Assembly (NCBI GenBank): GCA_014529385.2
Contig: CM043947.1
Span: 99,916,036 to 99,980,035, forward strand
Length of the DNA: 64,000 nucleotides
Origin: Adiantum capillus-veneris
Taxonomy: Eukaryota; Streptophyta; Polypodiopsida; Polypodiales; Pteridaceae
Reading direction: 5' to 3'
This document shows positions 1 to 10,179 of this stretch, piece by piece. Position 1 is the stretch's first letter. The number at the start of each line of letters is the position of its first letter. The notes beneath the pieces were generated by a model that saw nothing but the letters and a program-made list of their open reading frames with translations, was not told the origin of the DNA and made no database searches. The position numbers and the translations under genes are program-made.

Positions 1-239
1 TGCTAAATGCATGCACACTAAGCATTTTTCATTCGATGTACAGTTTCTCTATGAGATTAATTTTGGATCTACCAATCACCAATAGAGGTCATGGGTCGGT
101 TTGGGTGCTTGTGGATCTTTTCAAGTTAATCAAGATGGTTATGCATGCCATTGTTGATTCCAAAGAACTATCTATCTCTCTCTTTCTCTCCCTGTTTCCC
201 TCTCTCCCTCTATCTACCTCTCCCTCTCTCTCTTTCGCT

Positions 240-463
<224 letters not shown>

Positions 464-489
464 CAATTCGCATGGACCAAATGTACCAC

Positions 490-1085
490 AAAAAAGAACC
501 TCGGTATGACTCAATCGAGAATTCCAAGGCATGATCTTGATGGGTATTAACTTTGGAGAATGCCAACTGAAATTTTGTGCGCTATACCGCCATTCATCTG
601 ACCACATACTGATTGACCATTTCCACCAGTCAGCTACAAGTTTACAATGCCAGAAAACATGTCTGATCGACTCATCCTTCTTGCATACATTGCATTTCCC
701 ATTAGTGAACCCCTTCCTAGACAAGTTAAGAGCAGTAGGGAGCACTCCAATATAGACTCTCCACAAAAAAAACTTGAATTTAAACTGGTTGGGGATAGAC
801 CAATTGTCAGATAGCACTTTGTCCCATCATTTGACTTGCACGTGTAGAGACCACTGTTTATTACATCGTTCAAAAATACATGACTTTGGTAGATGGGGGG
901 TTCCACCAATTGGTTGCATATCTAGGCAATAGCCAGTCTCTATGTTTGTCTTGTACATTTGGCTGGCCCATCACTTCCAAGCTGTATACATGTGCTCAAA
1001 GTTGATGCCATAACCCTCTCTGATAATTGCCAAGCCTGAATTTTCTCTTGGCAGCAGAAAAAAGTTTCAATTGCAGGTTAGAGTC
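490..1085 (-). pseudogene. LINE (non-LTR) retrotransposon fragment, RT C-terminus and zf-RVT
   Basis: The minus-strand translation gives a reverse-transcriptase zinc-binding (zf-RVT) region. An aromatic FKFFLWRVYIGVLPT stretch is followed by CNVCKKDESIRHVFWHC, which fits the C-x2-C...H-x3-H/C pattern of plant LINE ORF2 C-termini. Weaker LINE-like sequence (AWQLSERVMA) continues upstream to about 1085 with stops and frame changes. The N-terminal endonuclease and RT palm are absent, and the 3' side ends in the CT tract. This is a dead fragment. The family assignment rests on the zf-RVT pattern alone. Confidence 0.6.
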
Positions 1086-1560
1086 CATCATTTGATTGAT
1101 TTGCACTGTCCCTTTTTTGAAAAGGGATAGGGCCGACCTCCTCATCAGTTATGCAGGTGGAGTTTTAAAGGAAAAGCTCCAAAACAAACTTTCAGCACCT
1201 AGTGATTTATCAGTGTATCTAATCCTACCTTTCCCCGATAAATTAAAGCAGGTCTTTTCCAACATCGCACAAGCATATTTGAAACATCAAAACCTGTTTT
1301 TATATAAACAACAGTAAACAGTTTGTCCTAGCTAGACATATGCCAAATTCCATGAAAGTAAACCACTATAGAGTTGATCAGTTTCCACAAATAGAGAGAC
1401 CAATCAGTATCATTATGTAGAAAATTTTTTATCAAGCATTCCCTTCTAGCCAGAAAATGAGCCCTAGCCTCATATTTAAAGGCCCTTGGCCTAAAAAGCA
1501 ATTACAATGAAAAGTCTTAAAACTCAAAAGCATCTGGTCCAAAAGCAAAGCCAAAAAGCT
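1086..1560. other. No recognisable gene; repeat debris
   Basis: Only short random reading frames are present, with no domain, terminal repeat or tandem structure that I can see. It is probably decayed transposon sequence between the LINE fragment and the ACGT-rich repeats. Confidence 0.5.
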
Positions 1561-1574
1561 GCCAACGTAATTTA

Positions 1575-1690
1575 TGGAAATCTGTACAGCCTGCCATGTC
1601 ATCAACCACCACAAAACGTGAAAATCCGTACAGCCTACCACGTCATCATCCCAACACAATTTTTGGAAATCTGCCACGTCATCGATAGAG
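1575..1690. repeat. Three about 45-bp repeats carrying CCACGTCATC motifs
   Basis: Three degenerate copies of a unit starting AATCTGTACAGCC and ending CCACGTCATC begin near 1579, 1623 and 1668 (the last shortened). Each has an ACGT core, the type of site bound by plant bZIP factors, and a perfect G-box CACGTG lies nearby at about 1833. This could be a promoter or LTR remnant, but no LTR partner was found. Confidence 0.55.
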
Positions 1691-1952
1691 TTTTACATAT
1701 TTTTCTAAGCATAATGCAAGAGAGGTCAGGCAAGCCAGTGAACAATTTAATGGTACCCATTAGGGTTTTCACCATGTATTGCTCACTAATTCTGTCACCT
1801 GCCTTCAAGCCTAGCAGCTTTGGGTAGTTGAGCCACGTGGGGTGGCTTCCCTTCAGCAGTTCTTGTTCTTTCCAGGTCCGCATCCTTGGTAGAGGGAAAA
1901 AGCTAAGGTTGTCTCTGATTATTTTAGGCGCCTCTACCAGATATACTAAATA

Positions 1953-3524
1953 CTATGGGTATTTAGTTAGCCATGCCTGCCTCCATTTTGACTGAGAGTC
2001 CAGAATAAGCTTAACACCTTCTGGTTTGGTGATATTTTCTTCGTATAGTGGCACTATCGGCTCCTCTTTGATCCTCTTGTTTACTGTAGCAGCTTCATAC
2101 TTGAGAAGAGGATATGGGAGAGAGGGTTGTGGCCATTCATGTCGAACGACATTGGCATCTAATTTCTGAATGGTCATAGACTTCAATATCCTCTGCTCCC
2201 ACTGCATTGCTTCTTTGGCGGTGTCTTTTATGGCCACTTCTATTGCCTTTTGTAGATTGTCTTCTTCTTCTTGTGTCAGATCCTGGGGCACTTGGGATGG
2301 TCCCACAAGGATGTTCTCTTGCATTGTTGTGTCCACTGGATCTGACACATTGTCTATATCAATTCCTTCCATAGCTGCTGGCCCTGCGCTCAAGTGTGGC
2401 TCTTCAGCCTGCTGTTGGCCTTTTATCTCATCAATCTGCCTTTGATATGCTTTCTTTTCCTGTTCAGCTTGATCCCCCATGGTCACTAAAAGGTCGTTCA
2501 ATTCAGCGTTGGCTTTCTCAGCCTCTTCTAGCTTCCTCTTGGTCTCTTCATTTTCAGTTTGCATCTTCTTGAGATCCTCGTCTATCTTCTTTTTCAAGGC
2601 TGCTAGCTCATCTCTCATGGCCTTGTTCTCATCCTCCAAACGGATTTGCATCACTAGGGAGCCCTCGGCCAGCATCAATCTTTGTCTCTTCTCTAGTGTC
2701 GACTCCTTTTGGAGTTCCTTCATCTGTTCTTCATACATATATCCTTCTCTGAAGCAGTGCTAGTTGAGGTCGCGGCTCTGAATCTACCCGGAGATGCCCT
2801 TAGCCTCTGGATTGTCTGATCTTTCACTTTTATTTGATCTTTTAGCTTTATAAATTCTTCTTGGCTGGCCTCATGTTCTAGCTCAGCTTTTTCCTTAGCA
2901 TTTCTCAAAGTCTCCACTTCTTTGGACTCATCAGCAAGCTGAAGTGTCAAGTTATCCCTTTCTTTCTCCACATCCGTTAGTGATTTGCTGATTTTATTAT
3001 ACTCCTCATCTGTTCTTTGAAGCTTTTGGTATGCTACCCGACTTTGACTTTCTAGCTCTTGGCATCTTTTAGTGCCGCATCCAGATCAGCTTGCAGCTTG
3101 GCTTGCTTTTGTGTGTTCTCTTGGTCCTGCTTTTGTAGTGTGTCCACCTCGTCTTTGATTTGAACTTCATTTGCTTTGAGATTATCACACACAATCTCAG
3201 TGGCCATAGACCTTCATCCGATCCTTGCATCACCTCATCCCAATCATTGGCTTGTGATTGTAAATCCATTGTATCTGTGGCCATTTCCTTCAACTCCACC
3301 AATCGGGGGCTCATCATATATTCTTTGGGCCTAGTGCTAGACAACTGAAAAGCTGCATGAGCTGCCTCTTCTCGAGAGTATCCAGCAGCTAGTAGATCAA
3401 GGAATACTCTATAGTTTTTTTCTTCTCGATCTGGCTTCTCATCTTTTGGTTCATTTTTTGCCTTTTGCTCTTTCTCTTTGTTCTCCTCTTCCTTGGAGTC
3501 TTGTCGCCCATCAGATTTGTTCAA
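1953..3524 (-). pseudogene. Coiled-coil C-terminal half of a retroelement accessory ORF (element E)
   Basis: Continuation of the ORF starting at 4884, in several frames (3524-3069, 2971-2720, 2738-1953). The first part is Lys/Glu-rich with a short UBA-like stretch (FLDLLAAGYSREEAAHAAF). The remainder is a long heptad-rich coiled coil (for example LEDENKAMRDELAALKKKI) ending in a non-coiled tail that stops at 1953. There is no protease, RT or integrase, so this is not a gag-pol product. It probably mediated self-association. At least two frameshifts separate the segments. The role is inferred from structure only and I do not recognise a family for this half. Confidence 0.5.
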
Positions 3525-3683
3525 CTCCTCAGTTTGTTGGGGTTAAGGAGGACTAGGAGGAGGTGATGATGGTGGAGGGCTGGATTCTCGGCTTGATGGT
3601 GGGGTTGGTTGCTTCTTCTTGAAGTCCCGATCAGCCTTTGTTTTCCTCTCTCTTTTTGCATTTTCCTACTCTTTCAGCAGTTG
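3525..3683 (-). pseudogene. Proline/serine-rich linker of the element E accessory ORF
   Basis: The minus strand encodes a Ser/Pro-rich low-complexity linker (SSRESSPPPSSPPPSPP) between the N-terminal domain and the coiled coil, with in-frame stops at either end. It ties the two halves into one former protein. Confidence 0.5.
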
Positions 3684-4884
3684 TCATCTCACATCATCAA
3701 CTTCTTCTTCGGTAAAAGGTATGTTTGGGATATTCTCATTTGTAGCATCTAAGATCTTGAAATTATTTATATAATCTTCAAAGCGATCCCTTTTAGTCCT
3801 TCGAGAAGATCCAGACATAGCCTCAAGTGAGGGCTTCCATAATTGGCTTAGATCCCCTTTTAGCATCCTCTCAGCTCTGAAACTCTTCATTAGTCTTTCC
3901 AGCCTTGTTGCTTTTTGTGACTTTGTTTCCTTTATTGGCACCTGTAGAGTTTCTTTCTTCCCCTTCTTGGGCTATGGCGGCTCTTCTCGCATTGTCTCTA
4001 AACGGCGCTTCAACCTTGTGGCTACCCTTGGAGCCTTAAGAGGCTCTTCTTCTTTGTCTTCCTTTAGCTTGAGCCAATCATATTGGGAGGGACGTAGAGG
4101 CCAATTTTCCTTGGCATGCAATTCTCCATAGATGACTTTGGTTATCAACTCACCAAGCACAATATAAGTGGGATTTTTGGTCCCCATTTTCACAAGGTTG
4201 TCCTAAATGTAAGCGGCATAGTTTATCTCCCTCGGGCGGCTCTTCTGCATCGCCCAAGTGAAAGTGGTGGCAATAGCTCTAGGTGGCATTCTGTGGCCGC
4301 TTAGTACACATGTGGAAGTATTGATTGTATAATTGTCTCATGATGGCCACCTTCGGGTTTGCAATATCTTCAAATGTATAGTTATTTTTCTTCTCTGAGT
4401 AGACCTTAATGTCATCCCACCTCTTAGTCACACTGTCTCCTTTGTTAGAGAGGTCAAGTGCTGCTGTCATCACCTTCTCTGTGATGAAAATCATTGTATT
4501 AGGCTTGCCTTGCAGATCTCTAACTCTGGCTATGCCGTCCTCTTTGATTGTGGTGACAAATTCCCACACTGTTTTAACATCAATCCCTGCTGGCAAGGCT
4601 TCAAAGTAATTGTGTAGATCCACTGTCTCCAAGTAGTCCCCCATCTTGCTCTTGACAAATTCATTGAGCTCTTGAGGGATCATGGGTAGCTCCACTGCAT
4701 TTTTCTCCGGATCTTTAAACACTCCTTGGTAGATTCTCAGATCATTGGTTTCTAGTAGGTCATCTTGAATCCAAGTGCTTGTGGGCTTCAGGGTTCCCTT
4801 TGGGATAACAAAAGGCTCCACTTCTTCTAAGTAGTCCTTGATAGTCATCCTCTTCTTCTTTGCAGGAGATTTTGTGGCTTCCAT
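3684..4884 (-). pseudogene. N-terminal half of accessory ORF, plant mobile-domain-like
   Basis: The best start is the Met at 4884, about 170 bp downstream of the last leader palindrome. About 200 codons are open (to 4279), then frames shift (4193-3972, 3941-3684). The region around INYAAYIQDNLVKMG and IVLGELITKVIYGEL resembles the 'putative plant transposon protein' domain found in extra ORFs of large plant gypsy elements. A basic stretch (ATRLKRRLETM) follows. The family assignment is from pattern memory and is tentative. The ORF sits where gag would be, so element E looks non-autonomous, with a cargo or accessory ORF replacing gag-pol. No catalytic motif is visible. Confidence 0.45.
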
Positions 4885-5050
4885 GGATCCTGTTGCACTC
4901 AGTAGTCCAAAGTTAGCGTCTTTTACAGATTAGCTGATAAACTGAGTTCTGACTACCCAAATGACTTGAAAATTGAAATAAGAACTCAAAAGGGACTAGG
5001 GAAGCCATGCATGTGCCCACAATAGGTTTTTTCTTGAAAAATAAGCATGT

Positions 5051-5922
5051 AGACATCCTACGCATAGTATGTCTACTTCCTATGATTTTGATGAAACTTG
5101 ACATGCTTGTGGCCCTTGACCTGTGCAACTTGGCTATGTACTTGGAATTTGGTTTGGACATCAAAAAAGTACAATTTTGAGCAGATTTAGGCTTTTGGCT
5201 CACAAAATGGGTAGGATGTCCTATATGGATGGGCAAATGATATCCAATTGGATTGAAATTTGATATATAGGCTTCTTATACCATGTAAAAGACTCCCATG
5301 ATGTCAATTCTTGCACAGAAGGTCAATATGACCCTGGAGACATCCTATGCGTAGGATGTCTCTTTTCTCAAAATGACTTGATTTTAGTTCTGTGGGTAGC
5401 CCTTAGCATGTACAACATGGCCCTGTTCTTAGATTTTGATTTGGATAAGTATTGGTGTTGCTAGGAGCATGTTTAGTGTTTTTAGGCTCAGAAAAGTGCA
5501 TCTTTGAGGTTTTGGGGGCCAAATGTGATGGGTCTGGCTTGAAATTTGATATATAAGCTTGTGAAGATGTTATAAAGATATGTGGAACTCAAAAACACCA
5601 GCTGGAGGTCAAATAGGGCATTTAGACATCCTACACATAGGATGTCTATTTCACTTATTTTCATATCTGACTCCACAGTTAGCTTGGCAAGTATATTGTG
5701 CAAGTTTCATGTGATTTGGACTAGTTTTGGTAGGTCTATGACCCTTTATTGCCTCTATGCTCTGACTTTCCGTTTTTTTAATGCATATGAGGTCAAATCT
5801 TGTCCAAATGTGATGAAACTTGATGGCTAGTATGTATAGGCTATGTAGAAGTTGTGTATGAGGTGAGATATTGAGTTTGGCTTGCAAAAAAGGCCCTGAG
5901 ATATTCTACGCGTACGATGTCT
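5051..5922. repeat. Palindrome array 1: four 24-bp palindromes at about 285-bp spacing
   Basis: Copies lie at 5051-5074, 5338-5361, 5624-5647 and 5899-5922, so start-to-start distances are 287, 286 and 275 bp. Each is the half-site AGACATCCTACG followed by its own reverse complement, with 1 to 3 mismatches to the perfect 24-mer. A lone half-site is at 5211-5221. The intervening DNA is a strongly diverged tandem unit; for example GAAATTTGATATATA recurs before two of the copies. The array forms the leader between the LTR and the accessory ORF of element E. Confidence 0.9.
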
Positions 5923-6314
5923 TCTGATGAATTCTTTTGGAGAAGTGCTACTAGTATATGCCCTTAGCCCCCATGAGTCCCCATTAAGCCTTGTTTCAAT
6001 AAAAAAGTAAAAAAGATAGATAGAAACTCCCTGTTTGGCTTTCAGAGCCTCTGAGTCGTTTTCTAACTCTTGGAGTGGATGAAATTTCTTGATGTTAGTC
6101 TCCATAGCTTCATGGTTCCTTGGGAAACCTTGCCATATGGTTTTTGTTGGCTTTGGCTTCTCTGGAGCTCCGTTTGGCGATTTGTCGCTCTGGAAGCACC
6201 CGTGGTTGCGTTTGCATGCCGTCGATGACTTGTCACGGTCTACCACCATAGGACTTGGTTTTTGATGGTCTAGGCAAGCTGCTCGTGATGTTTGGTGGCA
6301 AACGGACATCCGGT

Positions 6315-6331
6315 TTGGCCGTGAGAGCCAG
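6315..6331 (-). promoter_or_regulatory. Possible primer-binding site of element E
   Basis: On the minus strand, directly after the LTR end (CAACA) comes TGGCTCTCACGGCC, starting with the TGG expected for pairing to a tRNA CCA end. It resembles the equivalent position of element D at 24914-24931. I cannot name the tRNA. Confidence 0.4.
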
Positions 6332-6332
6332 T

Positions 6333-7025
6333 TGTTGACGCTTTGTGTGTCCGATGCCGTTTCTGAAGCTTGGTCTCGCTTCGGGTCGCCTTATGGCCAT
6401 GTGGGCTATATAGCCTTGTAGAGAATGTCGAGATGCTCCTACCCATGAGTTTTGGTAGCATTTGGGCGACTTTCCACCGATTTACCACTTGGTGGCCTCT
6501 TGCAGGGCTCTAGAAGTTAGGGTTTTTCCCGTTGGTTTTATGTCTCCTTTGTGCATTCAAGATTGGTTTCCTCCGCTAGGGTAAACCCCCTATGAATCCT
6601 TATTGCTATTGGGTTAGCCGTTAGGTGGCTACCTCTAGCTGTAGGTCTCTACTGCTCGTTCCCCGTGTGAACCCTACACTAGTTTTCACGATAAAACATC
6701 AAACATACGCAAAAAGCTCAAGGTACTGAGCCAACCTCTCATATCTCAAGCCTTTCGGGTGGTCGTGCGCGTCGTAGAAGCAGCTGGAAGTCTGGTTTGT
6801 TCTAGGTGGCTAGAGCTCTCTCTCAAGAAGGAATAGTAGAAATGAGCTCTAAGTGAAGTGAAAAGATCTTATAATGGGGGTTCCCGGACCACTTTCTATG
6901 AAATTTGACATGTGCTCCTCACTTCTTGTGAGATGTGGTTTAGGCTCAAAAAGTTCTTGATTTGGACTCAGTTTGCCCAGTTTTCGACAAACTTGACGTT
7001 TCGGTCAAAATCTGGCCAAAACACA
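6333..7025 (-). mobile_element. Probable LTR shared by elements D and E
   Basis: The plus strand runs TGTTGACG...AAAACACA, giving TG...CA termini and about 693 bp. On the minus strand it is preceded by a purine tract (7026-7033) as a 3' LTR would be, and followed by a primer-site-like sequence and the palindromic leader as a 5' LTR would be. No second copy was found in the window, so the boundaries rest on termini and context only. Confidence 0.4.
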
Positions 7026-7033
7026 CCTCCCGC
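7026..7033 (-). promoter_or_regulatory. Possible polypurine tract
   Basis: On the minus strand, GCGGGAGG immediately precedes the LTR start TGTGTTTT. It is short and the purity is modest; position is the main argument. Confidence 0.35.
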
Positions 7034-7239
7034 TACATTCACATAATTGCACCCCCATTGTACCATAGGTTTTTCTATAGTCACTGATTATCCGCATATT
7101 TTTTGTTTTCCATTACGATCGTATTTCCATTACTAATTTTTTGAAGTTTTTATGCCGATAATTAGTAAAATTAAAAAGAAAATAGCAAAATAAACCCAAA
7201 AAATCCCCAAAAATCACAATAACTCAGGAACATCACCGC

Positions 7240-7778
7240 AAAACACTATGTACACTCACATGCAATTTTTATGGCGAGATTTCTCTGTTTTACCAATATT
7301 TTGCCCGAAAAATGGCTATTTTTACATATATACACACACCTAGAGGCTTAATTTGGCGTTTGGCCCCATATACTTGTAGATTCATGCTGTATAAGGACAT
7401 ATGTACTTAGGTTAGTCCAAAAAAATTCACAATCAAACGAAAACCCTTCAAAATAGTCAAAAAACATGCCCTTTTTTTCTCTTTTCACCTTCATTGGGTC
7501 CACATTCTCACAAAACACTATGTACACTCACATGAAATTTTTATGGCCGGATTCCTCTGTTTTACCAATATTTTGCCCGAAAAATGGCTATTTTTACATA
7601 TATACACACACACCTAGAGGCCTAATTTGGCCTTATATACTTGTAGATTTGTGCTATATAAAGGCATATGTACTTAGGTTAGTCCAAATTTTTTGCAATC
7701 AAACTAAAACCCTTAAAAATAGTCGAAAAACATGCCCTTTTTTTCTCTTTTCACCTTCATTGGGTCCGCATTGAGAAT
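7240..7778. repeat. Tandem duplication, two units of about 270 bp
   Basis: Units start at 7240 and 7512, each with AAAACACTATGTACACTCAC, and share nearly the whole length, including TTTTGCCCGAAAAATGGC, the CACACACCTAGAGG stretch and CTTTTCACCTTCATTGGGTC. Differences are scattered substitutions plus small indels. It is noncoding and sits between the last ORF of element D and the putative purine tract, as in tandem-repeat-bearing 3' UTRs of large gypsy elements. Confidence 0.9.
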
Positions 7779-7985
7779 TCCTCCCCCCGTCATAGTCGGA
7801 GTCCTCCTGGACAACAAGGTATCGCCTCGGGGTATGTGTAGTGCATGGGTTAAAAATTGTGCTAATGTGCGGCCTTGTAATGTGGCCCTATTTGCTGCAT
7901 ACTCAGTCAATGCATGGAAAAATTAATGCTGTGCGAGAGGAGGGAATAAGCAAGATGCTTATTGGCATTCGAAGTCGAAGTTTTC

Positions 7986-8542
7986 CTATTTGTTGTTGAT
8001 TGGGTTGGCAGTGTTTCTTTGCAAGTAAAGTTGTAACTTTACAGCTCTTTGTTTGATCGTCTTCTTTGCAAAAGTTGCTTGGGTTGCCGCTACTGTCGAT
8101 ATGGCCGTGGTTGTTTCCGTGGATGGAAGTGTCATTTTCGTTGTAGCTATAATCTTGTTCTCTGTTAATTTCCCTTTGGAGTTTTGTTGTGGAGGCTTTG
8201 TAGGTTTATTGCCTCGTCCTTGGTCGTCATTGCTGTTCTGCTGATCGACACCCACATAGATCGATTTGCCGGTTTCATATGTAGTGAGTGTCTGGCTGCT
8301 GGTGTTGCTTGTACTGAAGGGATTTCTTGTTGCTTTGGTTTGGGGATCCAAATGCGTGTCGCATTTAAGTGGTTACTGAGCATTCTCTTCGGGATCCATA
8401 TCTTTTTTATTCCCTTGGTTGTTGGTTTAACTGTGTTCTTCTGTTGACTTCTGCTGTTGTATTGTGGTTTGTATGCCAGGTTGCCTCTATCCTTCCGTAC
8501 CCCTACTTGTTTTTCGCGTGTTGCTAACCTTGATCTATTCAC
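7986..8542 (-). pseudogene. Basic, Gln/Asn/Thr-rich tail after the second protease-like domain
   Basis: Two overlapping minus-strand frames (8542-8165 and 8351-7986) encode low-complexity Lys/Gln/Asn/Thr-rich protein. The first has a repeated KIWIPK/RIWIPK motif about 16 residues apart, and the second ends at 7986. No domain is recognised. The position directly after the retropepsin-like segment suggests the C-terminal tail of the same polyprotein, now frameshifted. Coding status is uncertain because composition alone could keep these frames open. Confidence 0.35.
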
Positions 8543-9203
8543 TGTGGGGTCTGTGTTGTCTTATTTTTGTAGTGAACATGGTGGCAGTTCCCTTGTTGTT
8601 CTCCATGGGTATTTTGTGCTTTATTGGCACCCATCCCTTTTGTTCTTTACCCAGTGATGGTGGTGCTATTATCTGGTTCTTCCGGGTTGTCAGAGCAAAG
8701 GCTACCACCTGTTGTTCTTGTGCATGTTGAATTTTGATTGTATCCAAATTCCAATCTATCTGCACATTATACTCTTTCTGCCAAGGTTGTCCCAACAACA
8801 TGGGGTGTAGTGTGCTCGCATCCTCAACCACATAAAACTTGTGGGGATAAACATATTTATGTATTTGTACATGCAATATTGTCCAACCCAATGTTCTTAG
8901 CGAATGTGATGTACTACTTTCCAGCACTTGTTGAGTAGGATGTAGTTGATCTTCGAGCTTGAGCTGTTTATATGATTTGTAAGAGATCAGATTTGCTTGA
9001 GCTCCGAAATCAAGCAATGCCATCGATTCAACTTGATTGCTACCCACTTTGACTGCAATTATTGGTTCCCCTGTGTCTTCACCAAAGTTCGTTAATCGAA
9101 TAGCATTTATTCGCAACGGTGATCCACTTTGTTGTTGTTGTCGTAGAAGCCTTCTTTTTGCAATGTGTTCTTTTGCTTCTCCTTGTGCTTCTTCTCGTAC
9201 CCT
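8535..9203 (-). pseudogene. Second retropepsin-like domain, downstream of integrase (element D)
   Basis: The minus-strand frame is open from 9203 to a stop at 8535. It has the retropepsin plan: a strand before the active loop (PIIAVKVGSNQVES), the loop MALLDFGAQANLIS (DFG where DSG/DTG is usual), a flap region, and a C-terminal PMLLGQPWQKEY matching the conserved hydrophobic-ILG-W motif. The same frame runs upstream through one TAG (9204-9206) into the integrase C-terminus (AGEEMPNWISGCRLKKYH), so it was part of the integrase-bearing polyprotein. Element D also has a conventional protease before RT at about 13.9 kb. The Ser/Thr to Phe change at the active triad suggests loss of catalysis or a different role. 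Confidence 0.65.
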
Positions 9204-9206
9204 CTA

Positions 9207-10170
9207 TTTCTCCTTCATCCATTGTTTTTCTTGATGGATTTGTTGAAGCATATCATGTGTTAGTGGTAAATGATACTTTTTTAACCGACACCCACTAATC
9301 CAATTTGGCATTTCTTCTCCTGCCAATGTAGCAAGTTTGACAGCTCCACTTTGTGGTAAGTCACTAATGACAAAGGGTCCCATCCCTCGCTTTTTAAGTT
9401 TTTTGGCGTGTGCTTCAAAGTATAAAAAAGTACATAATCACCCGTTTTGAACTCTTTCGTATGCACATGGTTGTCAAAAAACTCATTTTGTCTTCTCTTT
9501 TTAGCATAGATCGAAGCTACAGTTCGCAGTCAAAGTTCATCTAGCGTTTCAAGATCATCTATTCTTGATGAGATCTCATGGCCTATCCATTCTAAGGGTT
9601 TCGCTATCGTAGACTTGGAACTAAAAACTCTATGGGTAATATAGCATTTAGACCAAACACCATGTTGTACAGTGTTGTTCCAATAGATGTTTTATAAGCT
9701 ACCCGGTATGTCCATAGTGTTGAGTGTAATTGTTGATCCCAGTCGGTCCTTGGCTCTGATACAATTTTAGTCAAAACAGTGCATAGTGTTTTATTTGTGG
9801 CCTCAGCTTGTCCATTTGCTTGTGGATGATATGGAGCAGATTTTCTATGTATGACCATGAATTCCTCTAGCAGATATTCAATGACTTCATTAAGAAAATG
9901 TGTTCCTCAATCACTGAAAATTTCTATTGGTAATCCATATCGTATAAAGACATTCTCATACAAAAATTGTGCAGTGGTTCTTGTGTTTGCTTTTTGTGTT
10001 GCTTTGGCTTCAGTCCATTTTGTGAGATAGTCCGTAGCCACAATGATATATTGGGTATGGGTGTGATATGCAGGGGGTGAAATAGGCCCCACAAAATCAA
10101 TTTCCCATTTTGCAAATGCCCGTGCTCCCATCATTGGCCGTAGTGGCATCTCATCTCTCTTTATCAGCAC
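9207..10170 (-). pseudogene. Integrase core and C-terminal domain (element D)
   Basis: The DDE integrase core has all three acidic positions visible: WEIDFVGPI (first Asp), FSD-stop-GTHF (second Asp) and NGQAEATNK (Glu). A TGA at about 9916 sits where Arg or Gln is usual after the second Asp. Around 9466-9281 the C-terminal domain appears (FKTGDYVLFY), then the frame shifts to LPQSGAVKLATLAGEEMPNW and continues into the second protease-like domain. It would insert element cDNA in the nucleus. No chromodomain is seen, so this is not a chromovirus. Confidence 0.85.
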
Positions 10171-10179
10171 CTTAGTGAA

